Positions 53,345 through 63,614 are shown, counted from the stretch's first letter. The stretch is 64,000 nucleotides of DNA from Peribacillus simplex (GCF_900156045.1 NZ_FTMX01000012.1:59575-123574); one strand, 5' to 3'. Made by a program: numbers and translations. Notes: generated from the letters alone by a model not told the origin.

Positions 53345-54537
53345 TGCGCAAATTCATCAACATTTTAAGGGGAAATATGAGTGTGTTCGGACTTGTATTA
53401 CTCATGACCGTTTCCTTTTGCTATGCAATGTTTCAAGGCGGTTTTGTCAGTTGGTTCATTTTTTATTCATTTTTGCCGTTTTCTGTGTACGCTTTGATTC
53501 TGCTGTTTTATCCGCTGCAGGATTTGACCGTTGAGAGAAAGGTCAATAAAAGGGAATGCCAGGCCGGCGAATCTGTTGAAATAGCATTGACGTTTACCCG
53601 TAAAAACCGGCTGCCTCTATTATTTATGGTGGTAGAGGAGGAATTGCCTCAGCGGCTGGAAGATAGGGGGGTCCAAAGGAAAATAATTATCTTCCCGGGA
53701 TTCAGGCGTACCTTCAACATGTCATATACCTTGGAAAACATGGAGCGTGGAGAGCATTCCTTTCAATTGATCCGCTTTTGGATTGGGGACTTTTTCGGGT
53801 TAGTTGAAAAGGAAGCGATATATAGTTCACCTCTGAAAATAACTGTTTTTCCTCGTTATCATGAGCTTGCCTACAGTGATCTTGATCGAGTGTTCAATCA
53901 GGGGGCAGTGGTTTCATCGAAGAAAACACAACGGGAACATTCAGTGGTCTCCGGAGTAAGGGAGTATCAGCCAGGCGATCAAATATCATGGATTAATTGG
54001 AAGGCGACGGCCAGAACGAGTGAAATCATGACGAAGGAATTCGAAATGCAGAAAAACCGGGATGTATTCATCATGCTTGATGAAAAGCCGTCTGATTTAT
54101 TCGAAGAATCCATTGTAATGGCGGCTTCTCTTGCCCATGCCATGTTAAAGAAAGGCATGGAAATTGGGTATGTGAGTATGGGATCGAGGTTGATCATACC
54201 GGCAGCGGCAGGCAATAATCAGAAACGAAAGATTTTTTACAGACTTGTTAAAGAAGAGCCGGGTGTTGTAAACGCATTGAACGAAAATGTCAAGAAGGGC
54301 ATTATTCCGGCAAACGCTGCTGTGATATTCATCGTTTCAGACTTAACCTTAGAAAAGGTGGACATATTGAGTGCTTTCCGGCCTAATCAGGGATTAATGT
54401 TATGTGTTAAGAAACAGGCAGATCTTACTGATGAGGAAAGGTTGTCAAGTTCTACTGCTGTTTCGAGGGGGATAAAGGTTAGCTTTTTTGAGCATGGCCA
54501 AATAAAGTTTGATAGACCAGGGGTGATGGCAAAATGA
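53344..54537 (+). CDS. yeaD: DUF58 membrane protein
   Basis: Partner of MoxR ATPases. Two N-terminal helices (residues ~14-60), then a soluble part with the DUF58 motif GVREYQPGDQISWINWKATA near 205-225 and a von Willebrand A-like fold after it (VFIMLDEKPSDLFEE). 397 residues. Coupled to yeaC through TGATG and to yebA by a 4-base overlap. Function in Bacillus is not established; by family it may help assemble envelope complexes. Confidence 0.92.
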   Translation: MRKFINILRGNMSVFGLVLLMTVSFCYAMFQGGFVSWFIFYSFLPFSVYALILLFYPLQDLTVERKVNKRECQAGESVEIALTFTRKNRLPLLFMVVEEELPQRLEDRGVQRKIIIFPGFRRTFNMSYTLENMERGEHSFQLIRFWIGDFFGLVEKEAIYSSPLKITVFPRYHELAYSDLDRVFNQGAVVSSKKTQREHSVVSGVREYQPGDQISWINWKATARTSEIMTKEFEMQKNRDVFIMLDEKPSDLFEESIVMAASLAHAMLKKGMEIGYVSMGSRLIIPAAAGNNQKRKIFYRLVKEEPGVVNALNENVKKGIIPANAAVIFIVSDLTLEKVDILSAFRPNQGLMLCVKKQADLTDEERLSSSTAVSRGIKVSFFEHGQIKFDRPGVMAK

Positions 54538-56732
54538 ATGTCACTACCGAAAAGCTGGAAAGGTTCATGCATGTCCTAATGTATGTATTTGGTCTGGTGT
54601 TGATTACTGAATGGTTAAGGCCTGTCGATAAACTCACCGATACAGGTAATATCATCATTTTCATCTTATTTTTGGTCTATTCCCTGCTACTGCATTATTT
54701 CCGCATACATTGGTCAATCCGATTCATTCTCATTAGTGCTTATATAATGATTTCATTACAGTTCCTCCATTCAAAAGACGCTTTATTTCAATTGTCATGG
54801 CTGAAAGGATTTCTAGCGGATTTTAAGGGCAATCTTGGTTTTATATATGATGGGAATTGGGAGTTGATCACAAATCCATTTCGAACGTTTTTATTCTTTG
54901 TCCTTCTTTGGCTTGTAACATATTTGATCCATTACTGGGTGATGGTGAGGCAAAGCATCTTTTTCTTTTTTATGTTAACGGTGATTTTCATATCTGTACT
55001 CGACACATTCACACCTTATGTGGGGGATATGGCAATGATTAGAATAATCATCATCGGGTTCTTGATGCTGGGCCTGCTTTCCCTGCTGCGACTGACGATA
55101 CAGGAGAGGATTAAGATTCCAATGGCTTCCATCAATAAGTGGATCTTGATGCTGGCCGGCATGATATTGGTAAGTGTCCTTGTTGGCTTTGCTGCACCTA
55201 AGCTTTCTCCGCAGTGGCCGGACCCGGTGCCTTATATTACTTCTTATTCTGATAAGGCGGGGAAAGAAGAAGGTGGTTCGAAGCGTAAAAGTGTCGGATA
55301 TGATGAAGACGATTCGGAACTTGGAGGTTCGATAGAGCCGGATAGTTCCATCGTTTTTTATAATAATGCTCCTGCAGGACATTACTGGAAAGTCGAGAAC
55401 AAGGATATTTATACCGGTAAAGGGTGGGCTTCCATAATGGAAACGGACTTTCACACTTTTTCCAACGGGCAGGATATGGCATTTTTAGGTATTTACGACG
55501 TTCCTGAAGTGGTGAGGACAGAAGAAATGACGGCAAAAGTGTCCATGACGGAATCATATTCCCATATCCTTCATCCGCAGTCCGGGTATTTAAAAAAGGT
55601 TGAGGCCAAAAACGGGATGGATTTCAAATATTATCAGGGTATGGACAAAGTGATTTCCGAACAGGGTAATGGCGAACGAATGTCCCTGAAAGAGTATGAG
55701 CTTTTCTATGATATGCCGAGTTTTGATATAGCTGAGTTAAGGAAGGTAACGGATCCTGACGAATCGATGGATTTAATAATGGAAAAAAACACTCAGCTTC
55801 CAGAGGGATTGTCAAACCGGATATATGAATTGGCATCCCGGCTTACAAGGAATGAAACGAATTGGTACGATAAGGCAAAAGCCATTGAGGATTATTTTGA
55901 CGGACCTGAATTCATTTATTCTAAGGACGATATTCCGTATCCGGAGAGCAATCAAGATTATGTCGATCAATTTTTATTCGAGACACAGATAGGGTATTGC
56001 GATAATTTTTCAAGTGCAATGGTCGTTTTGCTAAGAGCCGCCAATATACCTGCAAGGTGGGTAAAGGGTTATACGGAAGGGGAAAAATCAATCCTTGAGG
56101 GCGAATCCGTTTATAAGGTGACCAATAATAATGCACATTCCTGGGTCGAGGTTTATTTTGCAGGGATAGGCTGGGTTCCCTTCGAGCCGACAAAGGGTTT
56201 CGATGGGGAAGTTGAATTTTACGATTCGGAATTGAAACAGGAAGTGAAGAACCCTGAAGAAACCCCAACTAATGAAGAGCAAACAAAGAAAGTGAACAGG
56301 GAACTTCATGATACACCCGATAGGGAAACTCGATCATCCGTGAAAACTGGTATTGGGAACATGGAAAGGTTCTTAAAATGGACTGCCATCACACTGTCAG
56401 GTGTATTGATACTCGCTTCTATTGGTTATTTCTTCAGAAGGAAGTGGATTCCTCATCTGCAGATTCTTCGTTATAGAAAGAAAACCGGTGCTCATTTCCC
56501 GGCAGCCTATTTAATATTATTGAAACAATTAAAAAGAGCTGGGTTGGTTCGTCCGGAGGGGCAAACTTTAAGGGAGTACGCCGCCTATGTGGATGCAGTG
56601 TACGATACGGCTGAAATGAGTGAATTGACGGCTAAATATGAGTTAATGATATATCGGGGAGACGTGGAAGTTGGCAAATGGAAACACTTTCAAAAGGGTT
56701 GGGAAAGCTTAATGAGAAAAACTAGCTCTTGA
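54534..56732 (+). CDS. yebA: Membrane-anchored transglutaminase-like protein
   Basis: 732 residues. About six helices in the first ~225 residues, then an extracellular part with a transglutaminase-like domain. Its Cys is in TQIGYCDNFSSAMVVLLRAA near 487, His in NNNAHSWVEVYF near 530, and the third residue of the triad follows near FEPTKGF. A further helix lies near 625 and a DUF4129-type tail ends the protein. Third gene of the yeaCD-yebA unit, 4-base overlap with yeaD. It may be a protease or crosslinking enzyme at the envelope; the substrate is unknown. Confidence 0.93.
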   Translation: MNVTTEKLERFMHVLMYVFGLVLITEWLRPVDKLTDTGNIIIFILFLVYSLLLHYFRIHWSIRFILISAYIMISLQFLHSKDALFQLSWLKGFLADFKGNLGFIYDGNWELITNPFRTFLFFVLLWLVTYLIHYWVMVRQSIFFFFMLTVIFISVLDTFTPYVGDMAMIRIIIIGFLMLGLLSLLRLTIQERIKIPMASINKWILMLAGMILVSVLVGFAAPKLSPQWPDPVPYITSYSDKAGKEEGGSKRKSVGYDEDDSELGGSIEPDSSIVFYNNAPAGHYWKVENKDIYTGKGWASIMETDFHTFSNGQDMAFLGIYDVPEVVRTEEMTAKVSMTESYSHILHPQSGYLKKVEAKNGMDFKYYQGMDKVISEQGNGERMSLKEYELFYDMPSFDIAELRKVTDPDESMDLIMEKNTQLPEGLSNRIYELASRLTRNETNWYDKAKAIEDYFDGPEFIYSKDDIPYPESNQDYVDQFLFETQIGYCDNFSSAMVVLLRAANIPARWVKGYTEGEKSILEGESVYKVTNNNAHSWVEVYFAGIGWVPFEPTKGFDGEVEFYDSELKQEVKNPEETPTNEEQTKKVNRELHDTPDRETRSSVKTGIGNMERFLKWTAITLSGVLILASIGYFFRRKWIPHLQILRYRKKTGAHFPAAYLILLKQLKRAGLVRPEGQTLREYAAYVDAVYDTAEMSELTAKYELMIYRGDVEVGKWKHFQKGWESLMRKTSS

Positions 56733-56785
56733 CCAGGTTTTTATTATATTGATACAATAACAAAAACTAACTTAAACTAATATAT

Positions 56786-56942
56786 CCTTCATATATCCTC
56801 GATAATATGGATCGAAAGTTTCTACCGAATCACCGTAAATGATTTGACTATGAAGGCGGATTTTAACAGGAAAGCTGAAAATCTGCCTTCGTCTATACTT
56901 TTTCCGTATTTTTGAGGGTGGATTTTTAGTTTTTCTTTTTTT
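56786..56942 (+). ncRNA. Guanine riboswitch of guaA
   Basis: The aptamer spans 56786-56856, with P1 arms CCTTCATA and TATGAAGG and the conserved AGTTTCTACCG and TTGACTATG. C in GACTATG, not T, predicts guanine. GAAGGCGGATTTT (56852) can pair with AAAATCTGCCTTC (56878) as an antiterminator that uses the P1 3' arm. Otherwise AAAATCTGCC (56878) pairs with GGTGGATTTT (56917) before a long T-run. Guanine should thus stabilise P1 and stop transcription. Confidence 0.93.
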
Positions 56943-57012
56943 ATGATAATATTTTTTATAAGAAATTATCACTCGATTTTATGAGTGAATTACATTGATA
57001 GAGGTGACGTTT

Positions 57013-58569
57013 GTGCCGGGGAAAACAGAATTGCAAAAAAACCAGGAAATGATCGTAGTACTTGATTTCGGAAGCCAATATAATCAATTGATCACTCGTC
57101 GTATCCGCGAATTTGGTGTGTACAGTGAGCTTCATCCTCATACAATTACTGTAGAAGAAATCGAGAAAATGAACCCAACGGGAATCATTTTTTCAGGGGG
57201 TCCGAACAGTGTTTATGATGCAAATGCATTTGGTTGTGATGAACGCATATTCGAAATGGGCCTTCCGATTTTCGGTATTTGTTATGGCATGCAGCTTATG
57301 ACTAAACATTTTGGCGGTAAGGTAGAGCCAGCGAAAAACCGTGAATACGGAAAAGCGACACTTGCCATCCAAAATGAGTCCAAGTTATTCAGCGACCTGC
57401 CAAAAGAACAAATCGTCTGGATGAGCCATGGTGATTTAGTTGTGGAAACGCCTGAAGGTTTCCAAATTGATGGGACGAACCCGTCTTGCCCAATTTCGGC
57501 TATGAGTGACGAGTCACGTAAATTGTATGCCGTTCAATTCCATCCAGAAGTCCGTCATTCCGTATACGGTAATGACATTTTGAAAAATTTCGTATTCGGC
57601 GTTTGTGGCTGTAAAGGTGACTGGTCAATGGAGAACTTCATTGAAATAGAGATGGAGAAAATCCGCCAAACGGTCGGAGATAAAAAAGTGTTATGCGCAT
57701 TGAGCGGCGGTGTGGATTCATCCGTGGTTGCTGTATTGATCCATAAAGCGATTGGCGATCAGCTGACATGTATTTTCGTTGATCATGGATTACTTCGTAA
57801 AGGGGAAGCCGAAGGTGTAATGGAAACATTCCGTGAAGGCTTCAATATGAACGTAATCAAGGTTGATGCAAAAGAACGTTTCCTATCGAAACTTGCTGGC
57901 GTTTCAGATCCGGAACAAAAACGGAAAATCATCGGTAACGAGTTCATCTACGTATTCGATGACGAAGCAACGAAGCTCGAAGGAATTGATTTCCTTGCAC
58001 AGGGTACACTTTACACAGACATTATCGAGAGTGGTACGGCCACTGCACAAACAATTAAATCGCATCACAACGTTGGCGGTCTGCCAGAAGATATGCAATT
58101 TAAATTGATTGAGCCATTGAACACTCTATTCAAGGATGAAGTGCGCGCACTTGGAAGTGAAATGGGCATTCCGGATGAAATCGTTTGGCGTCAACCATTC
58201 CCGGGCCCAGGTTTAGGTATTCGTGTATTAGGCGAAATTTCAGATGAAAAACTTGAAATCGTTCGTGAATCTGACCATATCTTACGTGAAGAAATTAAAA
58301 AGAATGGTTTGGAACGTGAAATTTGGCAGTACTTTACGGTGCTTCCTAACATTCGAAGCGTTGGGGTTATGGGCGACGCGCGTACGTATGATTATACAAT
58401 CGGAATCCGTGCTGTTACATCCATTGACGGAATGACGTCCGATTGGGCGAGAATCCCATGGGATGTACTTGAAATCATCTCAACGAGAATCGTTAATGAA
58501 GTAAACCATGTAAACCGCGTCGTGTATGACATTACGTCTAAGCCGCCTGCGACTATCGAGTGGGAATAG
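57013..58569 (+). CDS. guaA: GMP synthase (glutamine-hydrolysing)
   Basis: Makes GMP from XMP, glutamine and ATP. The glutaminase domain comes first (GICYGMQLMTKHFGG with the catalytic Cys near 83; FHPEVRHS with His and Glu), then the ATP pyrophosphatase with P-loop LSGGVDSSV near 230 and the dimerisation domain ending KPPATIEWE. GTG 57013 with GAGGTG six bases upstream is the likely start; the frame begins at TTG 56995 without support. 518 residues. Controlled by its own guanine riboswitch. Confidence 0.97.
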   Translation: MPGKTELQKNQEMIVVLDFGSQYNQLITRRIREFGVYSELHPHTITVEEIEKMNPTGIIFSGGPNSVYDANAFGCDERIFEMGLPIFGICYGMQLMTKHFGGKVEPAKNREYGKATLAIQNESKLFSDLPKEQIVWMSHGDLVVETPEGFQIDGTNPSCPISAMSDESRKLYAVQFHPEVRHSVYGNDILKNFVFGVCGCKGDWSMENFIEIEMEKIRQTVGDKKVLCALSGGVDSSVVAVLIHKAIGDQLTCIFVDHGLLRKGEAEGVMETFREGFNMNVIKVDAKERFLSKLAGVSDPEQKRKIIGNEFIYVFDDEATKLEGIDFLAQGTLYTDIIESGTATAQTIKSHHNVGGLPEDMQFKLIEPLNTLFKDEVRALGSEMGIPDEIVWRQPFPGPGLGIRVLGEISDEKLEIVRESDHILREEIKKNGLEREIWQYFTVLPNIRSVGVMGDARTYDYTIGIRAVTSIDGMTSDWARIPWDVLEIISTRIVNEVNHVNRVVYDITSKPPATIEWE

Positions 58570-58585
58570 ACGATTAAAATCATCC

Positions 58586-58620
58586 AATCAGTGAAGGGAT
58601 TAACCTTCACTGATTTTTTT
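58586..58620 (+). terminator. Terminator of guaA
   Basis: AATCAGTGAAGG and CCTTCACTGATT are exact arms around GATTAA, followed by TTTTT. Confidence 0.92.
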
Positions 58621-58813
58621 GGTTAAAATAATTTTTGAATATGTAGATTACTTACATTTCCCGTATGTTGGCGAATATATAGCCATAATAAGTAAGGGAT
58701 ATATAGTAAAAAGCGAACATTGCCTAAAATTACATAAAAAATATTCGTTTGATATATTGACGATTATTTTAGTGATTGGTACACTATACCTATAATAATA
58801 AAAAAACATAATT

Positions 58814-58972
58814 GTCGTATAATATTGGGGATATGGCCCAAAAGTTTCTACCAAGCTGCCGTGAACGGCTTGACTACGATGTGTATGGATTGGCGAGTAT
58901 GGATATACCGCCACTTCTTTACATGACCGCAGTCAAGCCCCGTTCGAAAGTGAATGGGGCATTTTCTGTTGG
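58814..58972 (+). ncRNA. Guanine riboswitch of pbuG
   Basis: Aptamer 58814-58880, with GTTTCTACC and TTGACTACG; the C before TACG predicts guanine. GGCTTGACT (58867-58875) is the exact complement of AGTCAAGCC (58931-58939), which overlaps the left arm of the terminator (GCCCCGTTC / GAATGGGGC, then ATTTTCT). Guanine binding hides the first segment and so lets the terminator form, an OFF switch. Confidence 0.94.
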
Positions 58973-59002
58973 CTTATGATTTTATGATAGGGGAGACTTA
59001 TA

Positions 59003-60334
59003 ATGAAAAATTATTTTCGGTTTAACGAGCTGGGAACTAATTATCGCCGTGAAATACTTGGCGGACTGACTACGTTCCTTTCAATGGCATATATCCTGGT
59101 TGTTAACCCTGTGATGCTGACTTTACAAAGCATCGAGGACTATCCGGATGAATTGAGAATGGACTACGGAGCGGTTTTTGCAGCTACCGCCTTAGCAGCT
59201 GCAATTGGCTCGATATTGATGGGGCTTATAGCTAGGTATCCAATCTCGCTTGCCCCAGGCATGGGATTGAATGCTTTCTTTGCTTTCACCGTTGTGCTTG
59301 GTTTTGGGATTCCTTGGCAGACGGCTTTATCAGGGGTGTTGATTTCAGGTATAATCTTCGTTTTGCTTTCCCTATCGGGAATACGTGAGAAAATCATTAA
59401 TGCAATTCCGGTCGAATTGAAATACGCAGTTGGAGCCGGTATCGGTTTGTTCATTACCTTTGTAGGGTTTCAAAATGCTGGAATCATCACGAATGATGAC
59501 AGCGTACTTGTCGGACTGGGCGACTTGACATCAGGAAATACTTTATTGGCTGTGTTCGGAATTGTCGTAACCGTCATTTTGATGACGAGAGGCGTTAAAA
59601 GCGGCGTGTTCATAGGAATGGTCATTACGGCCATTGCAGGAATGATCTTTGGACAAGTTCCAGTGCCGGAGAAAATAATCGGTGCCGTTCCAAGCATAGC
59701 GCCAACATTCGGGGTTGCTTTCGATGCCTTCGGAAATCCCGGTGATCTTTTCACTGGTCAAATGTTAATCGTGATATTGACCTTCTTGTTCGTAGCTTTC
59801 TTTGATACAGCCGGTACGTTAGTGGCTGTTGCGCAACAAGCTGGACTAATGAAGGATAATGTACTTCCTAGGGTGGGAAAAGGATTGCTTGCTGATTCAT
59901 TATCCATCGTTTCAGGTGCAATTCTTGGTACATCCACAACGACATCATATGTAGAGTCTACATCAGGTGTTGCTGCTGGTGCTCGAAGCGGTTTTGCGGC
60001 TGTAGTGACAGGTTTACTGTTTGTCCTATCCCTTTTCTTCTTCCCGCTTCTTTCAGTGGTGACATCTGCGGTGACTGCGCCTGCATTGGTTATAGTCGGA
60101 GTGTTAATGGCATCATCACTTAAAAATATTGACTGGCAGAAGTTCGAAATTGCGGTTCCGGCCTTCTTTACGGTCATCATGATGCCTATGACATATTCAA
60201 TTGCGACAGGTATAGCTTGCGGATTCATTTTCTATCCAATTACAATGTCGATGAAAGGAAGAGCTAAAGAAGTTCACCCAATCATGTGGGGTCTTGGAGT
60301 CGTCTTCCTGCTATATTTCATTTTCTTGAAGTGA
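59003..60334 (+). CDS. pbuG: Guanine/hypoxanthine permease
   Basis: Purine importer of the NCS2/AzgA branch, with about twelve to fourteen helices. Family blocks: LTTFLSMAYILVVNPVML, APGMGLNAFFAFTVVLGFG, and FFDTAGTLVAVAQQAGLM near 275. 443 residues. GGGGAGACTT precedes the ATG. Guanine riboswitch control and position after guaA match B. subtilis pbuG. Confidence 0.95.
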   Translation: MKNYFRFNELGTNYRREILGGLTTFLSMAYILVVNPVMLTLQSIEDYPDELRMDYGAVFAATALAAAIGSILMGLIARYPISLAPGMGLNAFFAFTVVLGFGIPWQTALSGVLISGIIFVLLSLSGIREKIINAIPVELKYAVGAGIGLFITFVGFQNAGIITNDDSVLVGLGDLTSGNTLLAVFGIVVTVILMTRGVKSGVFIGMVITAIAGMIFGQVPVPEKIIGAVPSIAPTFGVAFDAFGNPGDLFTGQMLIVILTFLFVAFFDTAGTLVAVAQQAGLMKDNVLPRVGKGLLADSLSIVSGAILGTSTTTSYVESTSGVAAGARSGFAAVVTGLLFVLSLFFFPLLSVVTSAVTAPALVIVGVLMASSLKNIDWQKFEIAVPAFFTVIMMPMTYSIATGIACGFIFYPITMSMKGRAKEVHPIMWGLGVVFLLYFIFLK

Positions 60335-60350
60335 TAATGCAAGTAAGTAA

Positions 60351-60383
60351 GGAGAGTCCCGATTTCGGGGCTCTTCTTTCTTG
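60351..60383 (+). terminator. Terminator of pbuG
   Basis: GAGAGTCCCGA and TCGGGGCTCTTC pair tightly with a two-base loop; TTTCTT follows. Confidence 0.8.
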
Positions 60384-60487
60384 TTGTAAGAGAAAGCTCA
60401 TATCGTGTATAGTAAAAAGACTAAGTACTAAGTACTTTATCCTGTATGGGGCATAGGGATGACTTTGAGAAAAAAAGAGGGAGAAAA

Positions 60488-61330
60488 ATGAATGGCTTTA
60501 TCGTTGAAAAGGTTTTGAACAATAACGTGGTGATTGCCACGCATCCGTCGTATGGAGAAGTCGTTTCTATTGGAAAGGGCTTAGGTTTCAACCGAAAGAA
60601 GGGCGAAGAGTTAAGTCCGGAACTTGCGGAGAAAACGTTTGTCCTGAAAAATGTTAAGGAACAGGAAAGTTACAAAAAACTTTTGCCGCAGATCGATCAA
60701 AATCTTCAAGCTGCCATTATAGAATCCATTCATCTCATTAACGATCGAGTAACTGGGAAACTCAATGAACATATACATGTCGGTTTAACTGATCATTTAT
60801 TGTTCGCCCTTCAGCGTGTTTCACAAGGAATGACTATCAAAAACCCATTCTTGAAAGAAACGATTACCCTTTATCCTTTTGAACATGATATTGCTGTTGA
60901 TGTAATCGAATTAATTCAAGATAAGACAGGCATAGGCCTGCCCCAAGGGGAAATTGGTTTTATTACGCTTCATATTCATAGTGCAATATCAAATAAAGAC
61001 TTATCTGAAGTCAATCAGCATTCGCAGTTAATCTATCATCTTATCCAAGTCGTTGAAGAACAGCTCGACGTAAAAATTAATAAGGATAGCATAGACTATT
61101 CACGTTTGGTCCGTCATTTAAGATTCATGATAGACAGGGTGTTGGCTGGGGAAAAAGTTGAGGAACCCGAAAAAATAGCAATGCTATTGAAAGAAGAATA
61201 TCCTCTGTGTTACAATATCTCTTGGAAGCTAATAAAAATTATGCAGCAGAAATTAGGCAAACCGGTTTGTGATGCGGAAGCTGTCTATCTAACGATGCAT
61301 ATCCAACGATTACAAAAGAAAATAAAATAA
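60488..61330 (+). CDS. glcT: GlcT, BglG/SacY-family transcription antiterminator
   Basis: Binds the RNA target before ptsG and prevents termination when glucose is present; otherwise the glucose permease phosphorylates and inactivates it. The RNA-binding domain takes residues ~1-58 (VEKVLNNNVVIATHPSYGEV), then two PRD domains with conserved His in LNEHIHVGLTDHL, ITLHIHSAI, SRLVRHLRF and LTMHIQRL. 280 residues. ATG 60488 follows AGAGGGAG; the frame extends to 60446 without a ribosome site. The target RNA and ptsG follow directly. Confidence 0.95.
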   Translation: MNGFIVEKVLNNNVVIATHPSYGEVVSIGKGLGFNRKKGEELSPELAEKTFVLKNVKEQESYKKLLPQIDQNLQAAIIESIHLINDRVTGKLNEHIHVGLTDHLLFALQRVSQGMTIKNPFLKETITLYPFEHDIAVDVIELIQDKTGIGLPQGEIGFITLHIHSAISNKDLSEVNQHSQLIYHLIQVVEEQLDVKINKDSIDYSRLVRHLRFMIDRVLAGEKVEEPEKIAMLLKEEYPLCYNISWKLIKIMQQKLGKPVCDAEAVYLTMHIQRLQKKIK

Positions 61331-61340
61331 AAGTACATTA

Positions 61341-61452
61341 ACTTACGTGTTACTGATTCGATCAGGCATAAGTGAGGAGAATGATTGTTATGAAAGAGGG
61401 TATTATATACCTGAATTTTCATTTCAATCCTATCTTTGCTTATGCCTTTTTT
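61341..61452 (+). promoter_or_regulatory. GlcT antiterminator target (RAT) and ptsG leader terminator
   Basis: 61341-61373 folds as a RAT: ACTTA/TAAGT outer and CTGAT/ATCAG inner stems with a TCG-type loop and bulged GTGTTA. Its right half GGCATAAG (61365-61372) is complementary to CTTATGCC (61439-61446), which is followed by TTTTTT. RAT and terminator are thus mutually exclusive, as known for GlcT control of ptsG. Confidence 0.9.
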
Positions 61453-61544
61453 GTATTTGAATTCTGAAGCGTGGGAAGATGAATGCCATCGTTTAATGTA
61501 ACCGTTTTATTAGCATGGAAAAACAGTAAAGAGGAGGAAAACCT

Positions 61545-63614
61545 ATGTTTAAAAAGTTGTTTGGCGTTTTGCAAAAAATCGGAAAAGCTTTGATGCTTCC
61601 TGTAGCCATTTTACCGGCGGCCGGAATTTTGCTTGCGTTTGGTAATGCATTGCAAAACGAAACTTTGTTGGATATCGCCCCGTTTCTTGCGAGTGGCGGA
61701 GTGGAGATGGTTGCATCGGTAATGGAGAATGCCGGAAATATTATTTTTGGGAATCTTCCCTTATTGTTTGCTGTTGGGGTCGCAATTGGGTTAGCAGGCG
61801 GAGAGGGTGTTGCCGGCCTGGCTGCGATTATCGGGTTCTTGATCATGAATGTAACGATGGGAACTGTTCTTGGGATTGACGCTGCCGACATTGAGAACAA
61901 TGGTGCGGTGTATAGCAATGTCCTGGGGATCCCGACGTTGGGAACGGGCGTGTTCGGCGGTATTATTGTCGGTGTCATGGCTGCTGTTATGTATAATAAA
62001 TTTTATGAAATTGAACTGCCTTCTTATTTAGGATTCTTTGCAGGTAAACGTTTTGTACCCATTGTAACAGCCGCAAGCGCAGTTATTCTTGGGTTGTTGA
62101 TGATTTTGGTTTGGCCGACGATTCAATCGGGGTTAAATTCATTTTCCGAAAACATGTTGGGTGCTAACCTGACTCTGGGAGCTTTCGTGTTTGGGGTTGT
62201 AGAACGTGCGTTGATTCCTTTTGGATTACATCATATCTTCTATTCGCCATTCTGGTTTGAATTTGGCAGCTATATCCCTCAAGGCGGGGGAACTCCAGTC
62301 AGAGGAGACCAAGCCATCTTCATGGCACAAATTAAAGATGGTGTACAGAATTTAACGGCAGGTACCTTCATGACCGGTAAGTATCCATTCATGATGTTCG
62401 GGTTACCAGCTGCGGCTTTGGCCATTTATCATGAAGCAAGACCGGAAAGAAAGAAAATAGTCGGGGGCTTGATGGCTTCTGCGGCACTTACATCTTTCTT
62501 GACGGGGATTACAGAGCCACTTGAATTTGCATTCTTATTTGTTGCACCGGTACTTTTCGGAATCCACTGTCTGTTTGCTGGTCTATCATTCATGACCATG
62601 CATTTACTGGACGTGAAAATCGGGATGACGTTTTCAGGTGGGTTGATCGATTACGTACTGTTCGGTTTAATTAATCCGCAAACCAATGCATGGATCGTTA
62701 TTCCGGTTGGTTTGGTCTTTGCGGTTATCTATTACTTTGGATTCCGATTTGCGATAAGGAAGTTTAACCTTAAAACTCCTGGCCGTGAAGTGGAAGAGGA
62801 TGAGGAAGCGGAAGGATCTGCAAGTACAGCAGGAAGTCTTCCTGGAGATATCTTGGATGCTATGGGCGGAAAAGAAAATATTTCTCACTTGGATGCATGC
62901 ATTACCCGTCTTCGTGTATCAGTCAATGACATCGGTAGCGTTGATAAAAATAGGTTGAAGAAACTTGGTGCTGCTGGAGTTCTGGAAGTGGGTAATAACA
63001 TCCAGGCAATCTTCGGACCGCGTTCAGAAACTATCAAGGGGCAAATGAAAGATATCATCGATGGAAAAAGGCCTCGTAAAGTAGAAGCGTCTCCTGAAGT
63101 AGGCGTGGAAAAACAAATTGAGGATGTCGTCCCGAAACCTTTACGGACGGATGAAGCTTCCGAACATTTTGTTTCTCCTATTAAAGGGGAATTAAAACCG
63201 ATCACGGAAGTGCCCGATGCAGTATTTGCTGAGAAAATGATGGGTGATGGATTTGCAATTGTACCGGAGGAGGGGTTGGTTGTTTCTCCTGTAGATGGTA
63301 CTATCGTTAACCTATTCCCGACTAAACATGCAATAGGTATCGTTTCCGAAGCGGGACGTGAAATCTTGATACATGTCGGGATCGATACAGTTAAGTTAGA
63401 AGGCAAAGGTTTCGAAGCACTTGTTGCTCAAGGAGATAAAGTGACAAGCGGACAGCCGCTGCTTAAAGTTGATATAGAGTATGTCAAAAACAATGCAAGC
63501 TCTATCATAACGCCAATCGTCTTTACTAACCTTTCCGAAGGAGAAAGTGTGAAGATTGAAAAGGCCGGAAATGTAGATAGGGAAGAAGCGGACGTAATTT
63601 TCATCAATAAATAA
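61545..63614 (+). CDS. ptsG: Glucose PTS permease, EIICBA
   Basis: Imports and phosphorylates glucose. The IIC membrane domain covers ~1-400 (ILPAAGILLAFGNAL; substrate-site block LTGITEPLEFAFLF). IIB is at ~430-510 with phospho-Cys in LDACITRLRVSV near 450. IIA is at ~545-689 with the phospho-His in ILIHVGIDTV near 608. 689 residues, all three domains fused in the B. subtilis order. AGAGGAGG precedes the ATG. No ptsH-ptsI follows; an rRNA operon does. Confidence 0.96.
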   Translation: MFKKLFGVLQKIGKALMLPVAILPAAGILLAFGNALQNETLLDIAPFLASGGVEMVASVMENAGNIIFGNLPLLFAVGVAIGLAGGEGVAGLAAIIGFLIMNVTMGTVLGIDAADIENNGAVYSNVLGIPTLGTGVFGGIIVGVMAAVMYNKFYEIELPSYLGFFAGKRFVPIVTAASAVILGLLMILVWPTIQSGLNSFSENMLGANLTLGAFVFGVVERALIPFGLHHIFYSPFWFEFGSYIPQGGGTPVRGDQAIFMAQIKDGVQNLTAGTFMTGKYPFMMFGLPAAALAIYHEARPERKKIVGGLMASAALTSFLTGITEPLEFAFLFVAPVLFGIHCLFAGLSFMTMHLLDVKIGMTFSGGLIDYVLFGLINPQTNAWIVIPVGLVFAVIYYFGFRFAIRKFNLKTPGREVEEDEEAEGSASTAGSLPGDILDAMGGKENISHLDACITRLRVSVNDIGSVDKNRLKKLGAAGVLEVGNNIQAIFGPRSETIKGQMKDIIDGKRPRKVEASPEVGVEKQIEDVVPKPLRTDEASEHFVSPIKGELKPITEVPDAVFAEKMMGDGFAIVPEEGLVVSPVDGTIVNLFPTKHAIGIVSEAGREILIHVGIDTVKLEGKGFEALVAQGDKVTSGQPLLKVDIEYVKNNASSIITPIVFTNLSEGESVKIEKAGNVDREEADVIFINK

